Notes: generated by a model not told the origin, from the sequence alone. DNA of 64,000 nt from SHVZ01 sp041906305 (GCA_041906305.1 JAYRJL010000008.1:1-64000); one strand, 5' to 3'; numbered from the stretch's first letter, positions 7,760-16,989 are shown. Program-made: numbers and translations.

Positions 7760-8887
7760 CTACTCGGCGGCTGTGCGGGCGGCGGCGTCCTTGTCGCGGG
7801 CGATCTCCGCCGCCTTCGCCTCGACCAGTTCGACCAGATGGTCGACGATCGCCTTGTCCTTGAGCCGGTGATGCGGCTGGCCGGCGATATAGACCTGATG
7901 CGTGCCGTTGCCGCCGCCGGTGAAGCCGATGTCGGTCTCCCGCGCTTCGCCGGGTCCGTTCACGACGCAGCCGATCACCGAGACGGTCATCGGCGTCATG
8001 ATGTGCTGCAGCCGCTCCTCCAGCACCTCGACTGTCTTGATCACGTCGAACTGCTGGCGCGCGCAGGACGGGCAGGCGATCACGGTGACGCCACGGCGCC
8101 TGAGGCCAAGCGACTTCAGCATGTCGAAGCCGACCTTCACTTCCTCGACCGGATCGGCCGACAGCGAGACGCGAAGCGTGTCGCCGATGCCCCCCCACAG
8201 CAGCATGCCGAGTCCGATCGACGACTTGACCGTGCCCATGCGCAGCCCGCCGGCCTCGGTCACACCGATATGCAGCGGGTAGTCGCAGGCCTCGGCCAAA
8301 CCCTGATACGCGGCGACCGCGAGAAAGACGTCGGACGCCTTCACGCTGATCTTCACGTCGCGGAAGTCGTGATCTTCGAGGATGCGCACGTGGTTGAGCG
8401 CGCTCTCGACCATCGCCTCGGGGCAGGGTTCCCCGTACTTCTCGAGGAGGTCCTTCTCGAGCGATCCGGCATTGACGCCTATCCGCATCGAGCAGCCGTG
8501 GTCCTTCGCCGCCTTCACCACCTCGCGCACGCGATCGGCCGAGCCGATGTTGCCGGGATTGATGCGAAGGCAGGCGGCGCCCGCCTCGGCGGCCTCGATC
8601 GCGCGCTTGTAGTGGAAGTGGATGTCGGCGACGACCGGGATCTTCGCCGCCTTGACGATCGTCTTCAGCGCCGCGGTCGACTCCTCGTCGGGACAGCTCA
8701 CGCGCACGATGTCGCAGCCGACCTCCTCGATACGGCGGATCTGGTCGATCGTCGCTTTCGCATCCGAGGTCGGCGTGTTGGTCATAGTCTGCACGGAGAT
8801 CGGCGCTCCGTCGCCGACCGGCACCGACCCGACCATCACCCGGCGGCTTTTCCGCCGGTGGATATCCCGATAGGGACGAACGCTCAT
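7760..8887 (-). CDS. ispG: 4-hydroxy-3-methylbut-2-en-1-yl diphosphate synthase IspG (GcpE)
   Basis: A 375-residue enzyme of the non-mevalonate (MEP) isoprenoid pathway that reduces methylerythritol cyclodiphosphate to HMBPP using a [4Fe-4S] cluster. The N-terminal TIM barrel contains VMVGSVPVGDGAPISVQ and INPGNIG; the C-terminal domain carries the cluster cysteines in ACPSCAR and GCVVNGPGE. The length is that of the bacterial short form. It lies 68 bases after the rodZ-like gene and 17 bases before hemA on the same strand. Confidence 0.98.
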   Translation of the reverse strand: MSVRPYRDIHRRKSRRVMVGSVPVGDGAPISVQTMTNTPTSDAKATIDQIRRIEEVGCDIVRVSCPDEESTAALKTIVKAAKIPVVADIHFHYKRAIEAAEAGAACLRINPGNIGSADRVREVVKAAKDHGCSMRIGVNAGSLEKDLLEKYGEPCPEAMVESALNHVRILEDHDFRDVKISVKASDVFLAVAAYQGLAEACDYPLHIGVTEAGGLRMGTVKSSIGLGMLLWGGIGDTLRVSLSADPVEEVKVGFDMLKSLGLRRRGVTVIACPSCARQQFDVIKTVEVLEERLQHIMTPMTVSVIGCVVNGPGEARETDIGFTGGGNGTHQVYIAGQPHHRLKDKAIVDHLVELVEAKAAEIARDKDAAARTAAE

Positions 8888-8955
8888 GAGGCCTCCATCG
8901 CGGGCCTTATATCAGATGGGACGGAAAGCGGAAAAATCGACGCGAAGCGCCGATA

Positions 8956-10029
8956 TCAGGGCCGGCCGATCGCGGTCCCGGCCTTCAGCTTCTCGGCGTC
9001 GAGCGCGACGTTGCGGCGCACCTGGCCGGTGGCACCGAGCGAGGGCACCGCCTCGCCGTCGACCAGGATGTCGAGGCCGCCCGCATTGCCGGTCATCAGC
9101 GTGAGGCCGTTGCGGTCCGGAACCTTGAGGGTATCGCCGGGCTTCAGCACGCGGGTCATCAGCGGCGCGTTGGTGCCGTCGCGTACCTGCACCCAGTTCT
9201 CCTCGCGGGCGCGGAGCAGGATGCGGCCGGCACCGGTGTCGATCGACGCCGTCTGGGTCGGGCTCGGAACCGCGGTGACGGTCGCGTTCTGGCTGGCGGC
9301 CGGCGTCGGGGTCGGGGCGGAGGCGACGGATTCGGGCGCCGGACGCGAACTCTCCTCGTCCTCGGCGGATTCGGCTTCGGTCTCCTCGGCCGGACGCTGG
9401 TCGGGCAGCGAGGCGACCGGGATCGGCGAGGCCGGCTGGGCCAGCGGCTGCGGCGCGGGGGCGGCGACCGGCGGCGGCGCGGCCGAGGCGGCGCCAACCG
9501 ACGACGGGACCGCTTCGCTGCGCGGCAGGCGGACCACTTCGCGCGCCATCGCGACCGCGTCGACGAGCTGCTGCAGGCGCGCCGGCACCTCTGCGACGAT
9601 CTCGGGCAGGCGCCGCTCCTCGGCGGACATCACCCACCAGCCGCCGTAGAGAACGACGGCGCTGACCAGCGAGACGAATAGAAGCGCGCCGCCGGGCACG
9701 CGGCCTTCCGGCGGCGGCGTCGGCGGCAGGAGATGCGTATGGTCGAGCGAGACCGCTTCCGACTTGAAGCGTTCGATCGCGACCGCAGGATCGAGGCCGA
9801 GGAAGCTCGAATAGGTGCGCACGAAGCCGATCGCGTACACGCGGCCGGGCAGCTTCGCGTGATCGCCTTCCTCGAGGGCTTCGAGATATTCGGGACGAAT
9901 CCGGAGACGCTGGGCGACATCCGGAATGTCGAGCCCCGTCGCCATGCGGGCGCGCTTCAGAACCCGGCCGAGCCCACTGGACTCGACAGCCTCTTCAGCC
10001 CCCCGTTTCTGCTCCGGCAAAGACACCAT
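8956..10029 (-). CDS. RodZ-like protein: helix-turn-helix, one membrane segment, DUF4115
   Basis: A 357-residue protein. An N-terminal Xre-type helix-turn-helix (about 20-85, IPDVAQRLRIRPEYLEALEEGD) is followed by a single membrane segment (about 113-134), a long Pro/Ala/Glu-rich low-complexity linker, and a C-terminal DUF4115 domain (about 265-345, WVQVRDGTNAPLM, KPGDTLKVPD). This order is that of RodZ, which anchors the MreB cytoskeleton and keeps rod shape. The ATG at 10029 was preferred; a GTG at 10038 is also in frame. A 94-bp AT-richer gap separates it from ptsP, so a separate promoter is possible. Confidence 0.9.
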   Translation of the reverse strand: MVSLPEQKRGAEEAVESSGLGRVLKRARMATGLDIPDVAQRLRIRPEYLEALEEGDHAKLPGRVYAIGFVRTYSSFLGLDPAVAIERFKSEAVSLDHTHLLPPTPPPEGRVPGGALLFVSLVSAVVLYGGWWVMSAEERRLPEIVAEVPARLQQLVDAVAMAREVVRLPRSEAVPSSVGAASAAPPPVAAPAPQPLAQPASPIPVASLPDQRPAEETEAESAEDEESSRPAPESVASAPTPTPAASQNATVTAVPSPTQTASIDTGAGRILLRAREENWVQVRDGTNAPLMTRVLKPGDTLKVPDRNGLTLMTGNAGGLDILVDGEAVPSLGATGQVRRNVALDAEKLKAGTAIGRP

Positions 10030-10132
10030 GCCACCCACGGATCCGGACCAGTCGACTTGCCGATTCTTTTGCTAAAATCTTGTGTATTCGGCAATTATTA
10101 CAGTAACCGATTGTCGCTACTCGCACAACGGC

Positions 10133-12391
10133 CTAAATCGCAATCTTGTGATCGAACGCGAAGGCCCGGAGCTTCTCACGAACGCTCCGGTCGGGGGCCA
10201 CGATCAGGCGGCCCAGATAGCTCGACAGGCCCCCCACATCGAGGCTCCGGATCATCGCCTTGACCGAGGGAAGAGCCCCCGGAGACATCGACAGCGACGA
10301 GAACCCCAGCCCGATCAAGGTCATGGCCTCCAGCGGCCGGCCCGCCATCTCGCCGCAGACGGTGACCGGCACGCCACCCGTCGTCGCGTCCTCGATGAGC
10401 CTATGCATGACCGAGAGCACCGGCGGCGACAGCGGGTCGTAGCGGCCGGCAAGCCTTGGACTTCCCCGGTCGGCCGCGAACAAGAATTGAAGAAGATCAT
10501 TGGAGCCGACGGAAAGAAAATCGACGCGCGGCAGCAAGGCCGGAAGCTGGTGCAGCAGCGCCGGCACCTCGATCATCGCGCCGACGCGGAGCTTCGCCGG
10601 CGCCGGCCTGCCGAGACGCCAGAGCCGCTCGAGCTCGAGCTCGAGCACCTGGCGCGCCTCGACCAGTTCCGCCACCTCCGCCACCATCGGGAACATCAGG
10701 CTGAGCGAACGGCCGCCGGAGGCCGCGAGCAGGGCACGGAGCTGCTGGCGCAGCAGCGAGGGACGATCGAGCGTCATCCGGATCGCGCGCCAACCCATCG
10801 CCGGATTCTCGTCCTCCTCGTAAGGCAGGTAGGGAAGGCGCTTGTCGCCGCCGGCATCGAGCGTGCGGAACACCACCGGCCGCCCATCGGCAACGGCGAG
10901 CACCTGGCTGTACATCGCGGTCTGCTCGGCGACGCTTGGATACTTCGGACGCACCATGAAGCCGATCTCGGTGCGGTAGAGCCCGACGCCGTCGGCACCG
11001 GTCTTCTCGAGCTGCGCCAGATCGACCAGCAGGCCGGCGTTGAGGTTCAGCGAGACGTGGACGCCATCGAGGCTGACCGCCGGCATCTCGCGAAGGCCCG
11101 CATGGCGGATCTCGGCGGCGCGCGTCGCCGCGACCATCGTCGAGATCGTGTCGATCACGTCGTCGCCTGGACGCACATAGACGACGCCGTGGCCGCCGTC
11201 GACGATCAATCGATCGCCGGCCGAAACATGCTCGCGGATCTCCGGCACGCGCGCGACGGTCGGCAGATCGAGCGCGCGCGCGATGATCGCGACATGCGCC
11301 GTCGCCGAGCCTTCCTCCAGCACCAGCGCCTTGAGCTTGGCACGGTCGTAGTCGAGCAGCTCGGCCGGGCCCATCGTGCGCGCGACCAGGATCGCGTCAT
11401 CGGGAAGCTCGCGCTTGCCGACGTCGCCGATCAGGTGCTGCAGAAGCCGGTGATGCAGGTCGTCGAGATCCATCAGCCGCTCGCGGAGATACGGATCGAC
11501 GACCTGTGCCAGGCGCGCGCGCGTGTCGTTCTGCACCTTCTGCACCGCGGCCTCGGCGGTGAGCCCCGAGCGGATCGCCTCCTTGAGCTTGGCGTTCCAG
11601 CCGCGGTCCTCGGCGAACATCCGGTAGGCTTCGAGCACGCCTTCGTGCTCGCCCCCGCGCGCCAGCTCGGCCGCGGCGAACAGTTCGTCGAGCTGCATCC
11701 TGAGCCCGCCGACGGCGGCTTCGAGCCGCGCCACCTCGGCGGCCGGGTCCTCGGCGACGACACGACGGATCTCGATGTGCGGCCGGTGCAGGACGGCCGT
11801 GCCGACGGCGACGCCGTAGTGGACCAGGAGGCCTTCGAGCCTCGCCGGCAGCGGTTCGCCCTGCTCGGCGGCGATCGCCTCCTCGTCCGTGACGAGGCCC
11901 GCCGAGACGAGCTCCGCCACCACCATGGCGACGGTCTCGAGGGTCTCGACCTCGTCTTCGGCGTAGTGGCGCTTGGTGCGGTTCTGGACGACGACGACGC
12001 CGAGCACGCGGCCGCCGCGAAGGATCGGCGCACCCATCAGCGAGTGAAAGATCTCTTCGCCGGTCTCCGGCCTGTAGGCGAAATTCGGATGGCTCTGCGC
12101 ATCGGCGAGCGCCAGCGGCCGGGCATGGGCCGCGATGTCGCCGACGAGACCTTCGCCGATCGCGAGCCGCGTCTGATGCACGGCCTCGGGCTTCAGGCCC
12201 TCGGTCGCGAACAGCTCCAGCATGCCGCCCTTGAGCAGGTAACAGGAGCAGACCTCGGCGACGAGGCCCTGGGCGATCAGCCGGACGATGCGGTCGAGCC
12301 GCTCCTGACCGGCGCCCTCGCCGGCCATCACGTCGCGCAGCCGCTTCAGCAGCTGTCGCGATCCGCCGCCGAGTGTTCCCGAAGGCGGCAT
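10133..12391 (-). CDS. ptsP: Phosphoenolpyruvate-protein phosphotransferase PtsP (nitrogen PTS enzyme I)
   Basis: A 752-residue protein with an N-terminal GAF sensor domain (about 20-155) fused to enzyme I. The phosphorylated-histidine domain has GSATAHVAIIARA near residue 360, and the PEP-binding TIM barrel has GLYRTEIGFM, GSNDLLQF and the CGEMAG cysteine near the end. In the nitrogen PTS it passes phosphate from PEP to NPr and then to EIIA-Ntr; the GAF domain normally senses glutamine. The start overlaps the stop of the preceding nitronate monooxygenase-like gene by one base (TGATG). The lysC-ptsP-prfA neighbourhood is familiar in Alphaproteobacteria. Confidence 0.96.
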   Translation of the reverse strand: MPPSGTLGGGSRQLLKRLRDVMAGEGAGQERLDRIVRLIAQGLVAEVCSCYLLKGGMLELFATEGLKPEAVHQTRLAIGEGLVGDIAAHARPLALADAQSHPNFAYRPETGEEIFHSLMGAPILRGGRVLGVVVVQNRTKRHYAEDEVETLETVAMVVAELVSAGLVTDEEAIAAEQGEPLPARLEGLLVHYGVAVGTAVLHRPHIEIRRVVAEDPAAEVARLEAAVGGLRMQLDELFAAAELARGGEHEGVLEAYRMFAEDRGWNAKLKEAIRSGLTAEAAVQKVQNDTRARLAQVVDPYLRERLMDLDDLHHRLLQHLIGDVGKRELPDDAILVARTMGPAELLDYDRAKLKALVLEEGSATAHVAIIARALDLPTVARVPEIREHVSAGDRLIVDGGHGVVYVRPGDDVIDTISTMVAATRAAEIRHAGLREMPAVSLDGVHVSLNLNAGLLVDLAQLEKTGADGVGLYRTEIGFMVRPKYPSVAEQTAMYSQVLAVADGRPVVFRTLDAGGDKRLPYLPYEEDENPAMGWRAIRMTLDRPSLLRQQLRALLAASGGRSLSLMFPMVAEVAELVEARQVLELELERLWRLGRPAPAKLRVGAMIEVPALLHQLPALLPRVDFLSVGSNDLLQFLFAADRGSPRLAGRYDPLSPPVLSVMHRLIEDATTGGVPVTVCGEMAGRPLEAMTLIGLGFSSLSMSPGALPSVKAMIRSLDVGGLSSYLGRLIVAPDRSVREKLRAFAFDHKIAI

Positions 12392-13458
12392 CAGGTCGCC
12401 CCGATCTGGTCTCTCCCGGCGAGGGCGTGGATCGCCTGGCCGACCAGCTCCTCCAGGATCTCAGCCGTCGGTTGCTCGCACTTCACCATGCCGACCGACT
12501 GGCCCGCCATCAGCGAGCCGGTCTCGACGTCGCCGTCGACCACCGCGCGCCGGAGCGCACCCGCCCAGAAATGCTCGATCGCGAGCTGAGCCTCTTCCTT
12601 GGCGAGCTCGCCGCGGTCGAACTTGGCAAGGACATCGCGCTGGGTCGCAAGGAAGCGGTCGGTCGCCTTGTTCTGGATCGCCCGCACCGGGATCACCTGG
12701 AAGCGCGGGTCGAGCTGCACCGACGGCATGGCGTCGCGCGCCGACGCCCGGATGAAGGCCTGCTTGAACTTCGGATGCGCGATCGACTCCGTGGCGCAGA
12801 CGAAGCGGGTGCCGAGCTGGCAGCCGGCGGCGCCCATCTCCAGATAGCTGGCGATCGCCTCGCCGCGGCCGATGCCGCCGGCGACGAAGACCGGCACGTC
12901 GCGGACCTGCGGCAGGATCTCCTGCGCAAGCACCGAAGTGGACACCGCGCCTATGTGCCCGCCCGCTTCCGCGCCCTCGGTGATGAAGGCATCGATACCG
13001 GCGCGCACCAGCTTCTTCGCGACGATCGCGGCGGGAAGGAAGGTCATGACCTTGGCGCCGCCGTCCTTCAGCTTCCTGACGATGGCGGCCGAGGGAAGCC
13101 CGCCGGCCAGCACGACGTGGCTCACCTTCTCCGCGAGGCAGGCGGATGCCAGGCCTTCGAGGTCGGGGTGCATGACGATCAGGTTGACGCCGAAGGGCTT
13201 CCTCGTGAGCGCCGCCGTGGCGCGGATCTCCTCGGCCAGCCGATCGGGCTTCATCGCCCCGCAGGCGAGCACGCCGAATCCGCCGCCTTCAGAGATCGCC
13301 GAGACCAGGGTGCGCTCGGACACCCAGGTCATCGCGCCGCCCATGATCGCGTAGCGCGTGCCAAGGAACTCCCGACCGCGCTTCCACAGGCGGTCGAGCC
13401 GCTCGGCTCCGCGCCGAGCGGCGCCGTCGGTCAGCTTCTCAGGCGCCGTCCAGGCCAT
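12391..13458 (-). CDS. Nitronate monooxygenase / 2-nitropropane dioxygenase family flavoprotein
   Basis: A protein of about 355 residues with a flavin-binding TIM barrel: IMGGAMTWVSERTLVSAISEGG at the start of the barrel, EGAEAGGHIG in the middle and VFVAGGIGRGEAIASYL for phosphate binding. The family oxidises alkyl nitronates or, in related FabK-type members, reduces enoyl-ACP; which applies here is not clear. The ATG at 13458 overlaps the lysC coding end by 20 bases. Longer frames upstream are in lysC sequence and unlikely. It overlaps ptsP by one base at the 3' end. Confidence 0.86.
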   Translation of the reverse strand: MAWTAPEKLTDGAARRGAERLDRLWKRGREFLGTRYAIMGGAMTWVSERTLVSAISEGGGFGVLACGAMKPDRLAEEIRATAALTRKPFGVNLIVMHPDLEGLASACLAEKVSHVVLAGGLPSAAIVRKLKDGGAKVMTFLPAAIVAKKLVRAGIDAFITEGAEAGGHIGAVSTSVLAQEILPQVRDVPVFVAGGIGRGEAIASYLEMGAAGCQLGTRFVCATESIAHPKFKQAFIRASARDAMPSVQLDPRFQVIPVRAIQNKATDRFLATQRDVLAKFDRGELAKEEAQLAIEHFWAGALRRAVVDGDVETGSLMAGQSVGMVKCEQPTAEILEELVGQAIHALAGRDQIGAT

Positions 13459-14659
13459 AGGCGGTGTGCAGCGCGCGCACCGCGAGCTCGGTGTACTCCT
13501 CACCGATGAGGACGCTCACCTTGATCTCGGAGGTGGAGATCACCTGGATGTTGATGCCCTTGTCGGCGAGCGACTTGAACATCGTCTGGGCGACGCCGGC
13601 GTGGCTGCGCATGCCCACGCCGATCACCGAGACCTTGGAGACGGCCTTGTCGGAGCCGACGCTGCCGTATTTGAGCTCGCCCTCGCGGCCCTTCAGCACG
13701 TGCAGCGCGCGTTCGAGATCGGCGCGGCCGACGGTGAAGGTGAGGTCGGTGGTCTTGCCGTCGTCCGAGGAGTTCTGGACGATCATGTCGACGTTGATCG
13801 CGGCGTCGGCCAGCGGGCCGAAGATGCCGGCAGCGATTCCCGGCCGGTCCTGGACCTTGCGGACGGTGATCTTGGCTTCGTCGCGGCTATAGGCGATGCC
13901 GCTCACAACTTCCTGTTCCACGATCTCGTCCTCGCCGACCACAAGAGTTCCGGGCTTGTCTTCGAAGCTCGACAGGACCTGGACCCGAACCCGGTGGTTC
14001 ATGGCCAGCTCCACCGAGCGGGTCTGGAGCACCTTGGCGCCGAGAGACGCCATCTCCAGCATTTCCTCGTAGGTGATCTTATCGAGCTTCCGCGCCTTCG
14101 CAACGATGCGCGGATCGGTCGTGTAGACGCCGTCGACGTCGGTGAAGATATCGCAGCGATCGGCCTTCATCGCCGCCGCCAGCGCCACCGCCGAGGTATC
14201 GGAGCCGCCGCGGCCGAGCGTGGTCACGCGGCCGTCTGGGGCGACCCCCTGGAACCCGGCGACGACGCCGACCTGCCTGTCGGCGAAGCCCTTGACCATC
14301 TCGGCGCAGTCGATGTCCTGGATCCGGGCCTTGCCGTGGACGTTGTCCGTCTTGACCGGGATCTGCCAGCCCTGCCAGGAGCGTGCGTTGACGCCGAGCT
14401 CCTGCAGCGCCAGGGCCAGGAGGCCGATGGTCACCTGCTCGCCGGTGGCGACGACCGTGTCGTATTCGCGCGCGTCGTGCAGCGGGCTGATCTCGTTGAC
14501 CCACTTCACCAGCTGGTTGGTCGTCCCCGACATGGCGGAGACCACCACGGCGACCTCGTTGCCGGCATCGACCTCGCGTTTGACGCGCTTGGCCACGTTC
14601 TTGATGCGCTCGACATCGGCGACGGACGTGCCGCCGAACTTCATCACGATCCTGGCCAT
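13439..14659 (-). CDS. lysC: Aspartate kinase (aspartokinase)
   Basis: A 406-residue monofunctional aspartokinase, catalysing the first step towards lysine, methionine, threonine and diaminopimelate. The kinase signature KFGGTSVADVERI is at the N-terminus, the catalytic loop RGGSDTSAVALA lies mid-protein, and two C-terminal ACT domains (about 265-400; SVIGVGMRSHAGVA in the second) provide feedback control. A plausible promoter and a hairpin lie in the divergent gap shared with ubiG. The 3' end overlaps the next gene by 20 bases. Confidence 0.97.
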   Translation of the reverse strand: MARIVMKFGGTSVADVERIKNVAKRVKREVDAGNEVAVVVSAMSGTTNQLVKWVNEISPLHDAREYDTVVATGEQVTIGLLALALQELGVNARSWQGWQIPVKTDNVHGKARIQDIDCAEMVKGFADRQVGVVAGFQGVAPDGRVTTLGRGGSDTSAVALAAAMKADRCDIFTDVDGVYTTDPRIVAKARKLDKITYEEMLEMASLGAKVLQTRSVELAMNHRVRVQVLSSFEDKPGTLVVGEDEIVEQEVVSGIAYSRDEAKITVRKVQDRPGIAAGIFGPLADAAINVDMIVQNSSDDGKTTDLTFTVGRADLERALHVLKGREGELKYGSVGSDKAVSKVSVIGVGMRSHAGVAQTMFKSLADKGINIQVISTSEIKVSVLIGEEYTELAVRALHTAYGLDGA

Positions 14660-14696
14660 GGCGTCGGGGAGATCTGTCTGGAAGTGGTCGTTTTTC

Positions 14697-14722
14697 GGCC
14701 CCGACCGTGGCGGTCAGGGGCC
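14697..14722 (-). other. Hairpin in the lysC leader
   Basis: GGCCCCGACCG (14697-14707) pairs with CGGTCAGGGGCC (14711-14722) apart from one bulged base, with a 3-base loop. On the minus strand it sits at the very start of the predicted lysC transcript. It could stabilise the mRNA or take part in leader control; no leader peptide or riboswitch core is evident. Confidence 0.45.
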
Positions 14723-14729
14723 CGCGCGG

Positions 14730-14757
14730 GTTATAGAGGAGGTACGCGAGATTGCAA
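14730..14757 (-). promoter_or_regulatory. Probable lysC promoter
   Basis: On the minus strand TTGCAA (14757-14752) and TATAAC (14735-14730) are spaced by 16 bases, a good sigma-70 pattern, placing the start of transcription near 14723, about 64 bases before the lysC ATG. It lies in the divergent gap between lysC and ubiG. Confidence 0.6.
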
Positions 14758-14773
14758 CGGTCTTGGGCACGAG

Positions 14774-15514
14774 ATGACGTCGCTGGGCACTACCGTCGAT
14801 CCGGCCGAGATCGAGAAGTTCCGCCGGATGGCCGAGGAGTGGTGGGATCCGAGGGGCAAATTCCGCCCGCTCCACCGATTCAACCCGGTCAGGCTCCAGT
14901 TCCTGAAGGACCGGCTGTGCCGGCATTTCGGCCGCGATGCGCAGGCCGGCCGGCCTCTTTCCGGCCTTCGGCTGCTGGATATCGGATCGGGTGGAGGCCT
15001 GGTCGCCGAACCCCTGACCCGGCTCGGCGCCGAGGTCGTCGGCATCGACGCAACCGCCCGCAACGTCGAGGTGGCGCGCCTCCATGCGGCAGAAGGCGGG
15101 CTCCGGATCGACTACCGGCACGCCGCGGCCGAGGAGCTGGCCGAGGCCGGCGAGAGCTTCGATGCGGTGCTGGCGCTCGAGATCGTCGAGCACGTCGCCT
15201 CGCTGGAGGCCTTCGTCGCGGCGGCGTCGCGCATGGTGAAGCCCGGCGGGCTCCTGGTGGTGGCGACGCTGAACCGCACGCTCAAGGCCTTCGGGCTGGC
15301 GATCGTGGGAGCCGAGTACGTGTTGGGGTGGCTGCCGAAAGGCACCCACGACTGGCGGAAGTTCGTGCGCCCGTCGGAACTCGAAGCGGCGATACGCGCC
15401 TCGGGCCTCAGCCTCGCCGAGACGACGGGCGTCTCCTACAACCCGCTTCTCGACCGCTGGTCGCTGGGATCCGATCTCGACGTGAACTACCTGGCGGTGG
15501 CCACGAAGGCCTAG
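14774..15514 (+). CDS. ubiG: Ubiquinone biosynthesis O-methyltransferase UbiG
   Basis: A 246-residue SAM-dependent methyltransferase acting twice in ubiquinone synthesis. The diagnostic N-terminus TTVDPAEIEKFRRMAEEWWD and the following PLHRFNPVRL are typical of UbiG. The SAM motif LLDIGSGGGLVAEPL lies near 75-90 and the post-motif ALEIVEHV follows. It is divergent from lysC. Its TAG stop shares the CTAG tetranucleotide with the stop of the convergent DUF1178 gene. Confidence 0.96.
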   Translation: MTSLGTTVDPAEIEKFRRMAEEWWDPRGKFRPLHRFNPVRLQFLKDRLCRHFGRDAQAGRPLSGLRLLDIGSGGGLVAEPLTRLGAEVVGIDATARNVEVARLHAAEGGLRIDYRHAAAEELAEAGESFDAVLALEIVEHVASLEAFVAAASRMVKPGGLLVVATLNRTLKAFGLAIVGAEYVLGWLPKGTHDWRKFVRPSELEAAIRASGLSLAETTGVSYNPLLDRWSLGSDLDVNYLAVATKA

Positions 15515-15930
15515 TTGTCGGCGAGCGGCACCCACGGAACGCGGCCGACCTCGATGCCCTCGTCGGCAAGCTCCTTAGAATCCGACTCGCTCGCCTCGCC
15601 GTAGATCCCGCGCTTCTCGGTCTCGCCGTAATGGATCTTGCGCGCTTCCTCGGCGAAGTTCGGGCCGACGTAGTCGCAGTTGGCCTCGACCTGCTTGCGC
15701 ACCTCGCGGAGCGCCGCCAGCGCCTCGGCTTCGCTCGGACCGCTCTTCGCTGACTTGGACAGCCCGCCCTTGGAGAGCCTCGGCGCCATGGGCGCCTTCC
15801 GGACCTTCTTGTCGCCGCAGATCGGGCACACGACGCGGCCGCCGCGACGCTGGCTGTCATAGGCCTTGCTGTCGCGGAACCAGCCTTCGAAGCCGTGGTC
15901 CTTCGCGCAGCGGAGGTCATAGAGGATCAT
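15511..15930 (-). CDS. DUF1178 family protein
   Basis: A 139-residue protein starting MILYDLRCAKDHGFEGWF, with a CPICG pair that together with the first cysteine could form a zinc ribbon. This start and the later ARKIHYGETEKRGIYGEAS region are diagnostic of DUF1178, found mostly in Alpha- and Betaproteobacteria; function unknown. It is convergent with ubiG and its stop overlaps the ubiG stop by four bases. Confidence 0.93.
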   Translation of the reverse strand: MILYDLRCAKDHGFEGWFRDSKAYDSQRRGGRVVCPICGDKKVRKAPMAPRLSKGGLSKSAKSGPSEAEALAALREVRKQVEANCDYVGPNFAEEARKIHYGETEKRGIYGEASESDSKELADEGIEVGRVPWVPLADN

Positions 15931-16020
15931 GGCGCGACTTTAGTCCGAAACCGATTTTCCAAACGCCGATAGATTGTCACATAGTCACGATACCGAGGAT
16001 AGGCAAGGAGGGACAAGGAC

Positions 16021-16542
16021 TTGACCGGACACGCGGGAAGCCCCGCACCACCGTCGCCGTGGATCGTGCGCCATCTCGGGCTGGTTCCCGCAGGGGGACA
16101 GGTGCTCGACCTCGCCGCCGGCAGCGGGCGCCATGCGCGGCTCGCGGCCGAGCGCGGATACCGGGTGACTGCTCTCGATCGAGATTCCTCGGATCTCCGT
16201 AAAATCCCCGGCATCGAGGTGGTCGAGCACGATCTCGAAGCCGGTGCGCCGCTTCCCTTCGGCAGCACGCGTTTCGACGGGATCATCGTCACGAACTATC
16301 TCTGGCGCCCGCTGCTGGCGGCGCTGCCCGATCTCGTGGCCGAGGGCGGCGCGCTCCTTTACGAGACTTTCGCGCGCGGCAACGAGCGCTTCGGCAAGCC
16401 GAGCAATCCGGCGTTCCTGCTGGCGCCCGGCGAACTCCTGGACTGCGTGCGCGGCCGGCTCAGGGTCGTGGCCTACGAGGATGGAGAGACCGATATCCCT
16501 CGTCCCGCGATCGTGCAGCGGATCGCCGCCATCCGCAGTTAA
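16021..16542 (+). CDS. Class I SAM-dependent methyltransferase
   Basis: A 173-residue compact methyltransferase. SAM-binding motif I VLDLAAGSGRHARLA is near 29-43, an acidic residue (ALDRD) ends beta-2, and the motif-IV region reads DGIIVTNYLWRP. It resembles short TehB-like methyltransferases, but the substrate cannot be told. The TTG start at 16021 is supported by a strong Shine-Dalgarno AAGGAGG eight to nine bases upstream; no ATG is available. It stands in the divergent gap from the DUF1178 gene. Confidence 0.85.
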   Translation: MTGHAGSPAPPSPWIVRHLGLVPAGGQVLDLAAGSGRHARLAAERGYRVTALDRDSSDLRKIPGIEVVEHDLEAGAPLPFGSTRFDGIIVTNYLWRPLLAALPDLVAEGGALLYETFARGNERFGKPSNPAFLLAPGELLDCVRGRLRVVAYEDGETDIPRPAIVQRIAAIRS

Positions 16543-16628
16543 CCAATCCAGGACATTGGCGCGGCTCCGGACCGTGGGCTAAGCTTGTTTACGAACGGCA
16601 AAACGCCGGGGGGCGAGGGAGACGCGTC

Positions 16629-16970
16629 ATGAAATCGCGGATCGCGATGGTACTGGCATTGGCTTTGATGCCGGCGGCTGCGGTTGCGCAGAAGGAAGCG
16701 CCGCCAAAGCCCGCCTTCTTCATCATCAACGAGACGCCGGCGCGCGTGTATTACCGGGTGAAGATGTGGCAGGGCGACTTCGCCTACATCCAGGCCGGCA
16801 AGGACATCAAGGTCGAGATCCCCGAGAAGGTCGGGAACCTCAAATCCGTGCAGGTCGAGGCGCGTTCCGGCGAGCAATGGGACAATTGCTTCGCCACCGT
16901 CGCGGTCGGCGCCAAGCTGATCGTCACGCAGGGCCGCGAGCGCATCAACTGCCGGGTCGACTACCGCTGA
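16629..16970 (+). CDS. Small secreted protein of unknown function
   Basis: 113 residues with a clear Sec signal peptide (MKSRIAMVLALALMPAAAVAQ, cut after AVA) giving a mature protein of about 92 residues. The mature part looks beta-rich (FIINETPARVYYRVKMW, VEARSGEQWDNCFATVAVG) and has two cysteines, in DNCF and INCRV, that could form a disulfide in the periplasm. I do not recognise the family. The next gene hutG starts 20 bases downstream, so the two may be co-transcribed. Confidence 0.75.
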   Translation: MKSRIAMVLALALMPAAAVAQKEAPPKPAFFIINETPARVYYRVKMWQGDFAYIQAGKDIKVEIPEKVGNLKSVQVEARSGEQWDNCFATVAVGAKLIVTQGRERINCRVDYR

Positions 16971-16989
16971 GCGGAGAGCGGCGCCGCGC

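Noticed and set aside
10082..12589. An 835-codon open frame opposite ptsP
   Set aside because: It mirrors ptsP codon positions on the opposite strand, is very rich in His, Arg and Asp, and lacks any motif; shadow frame.
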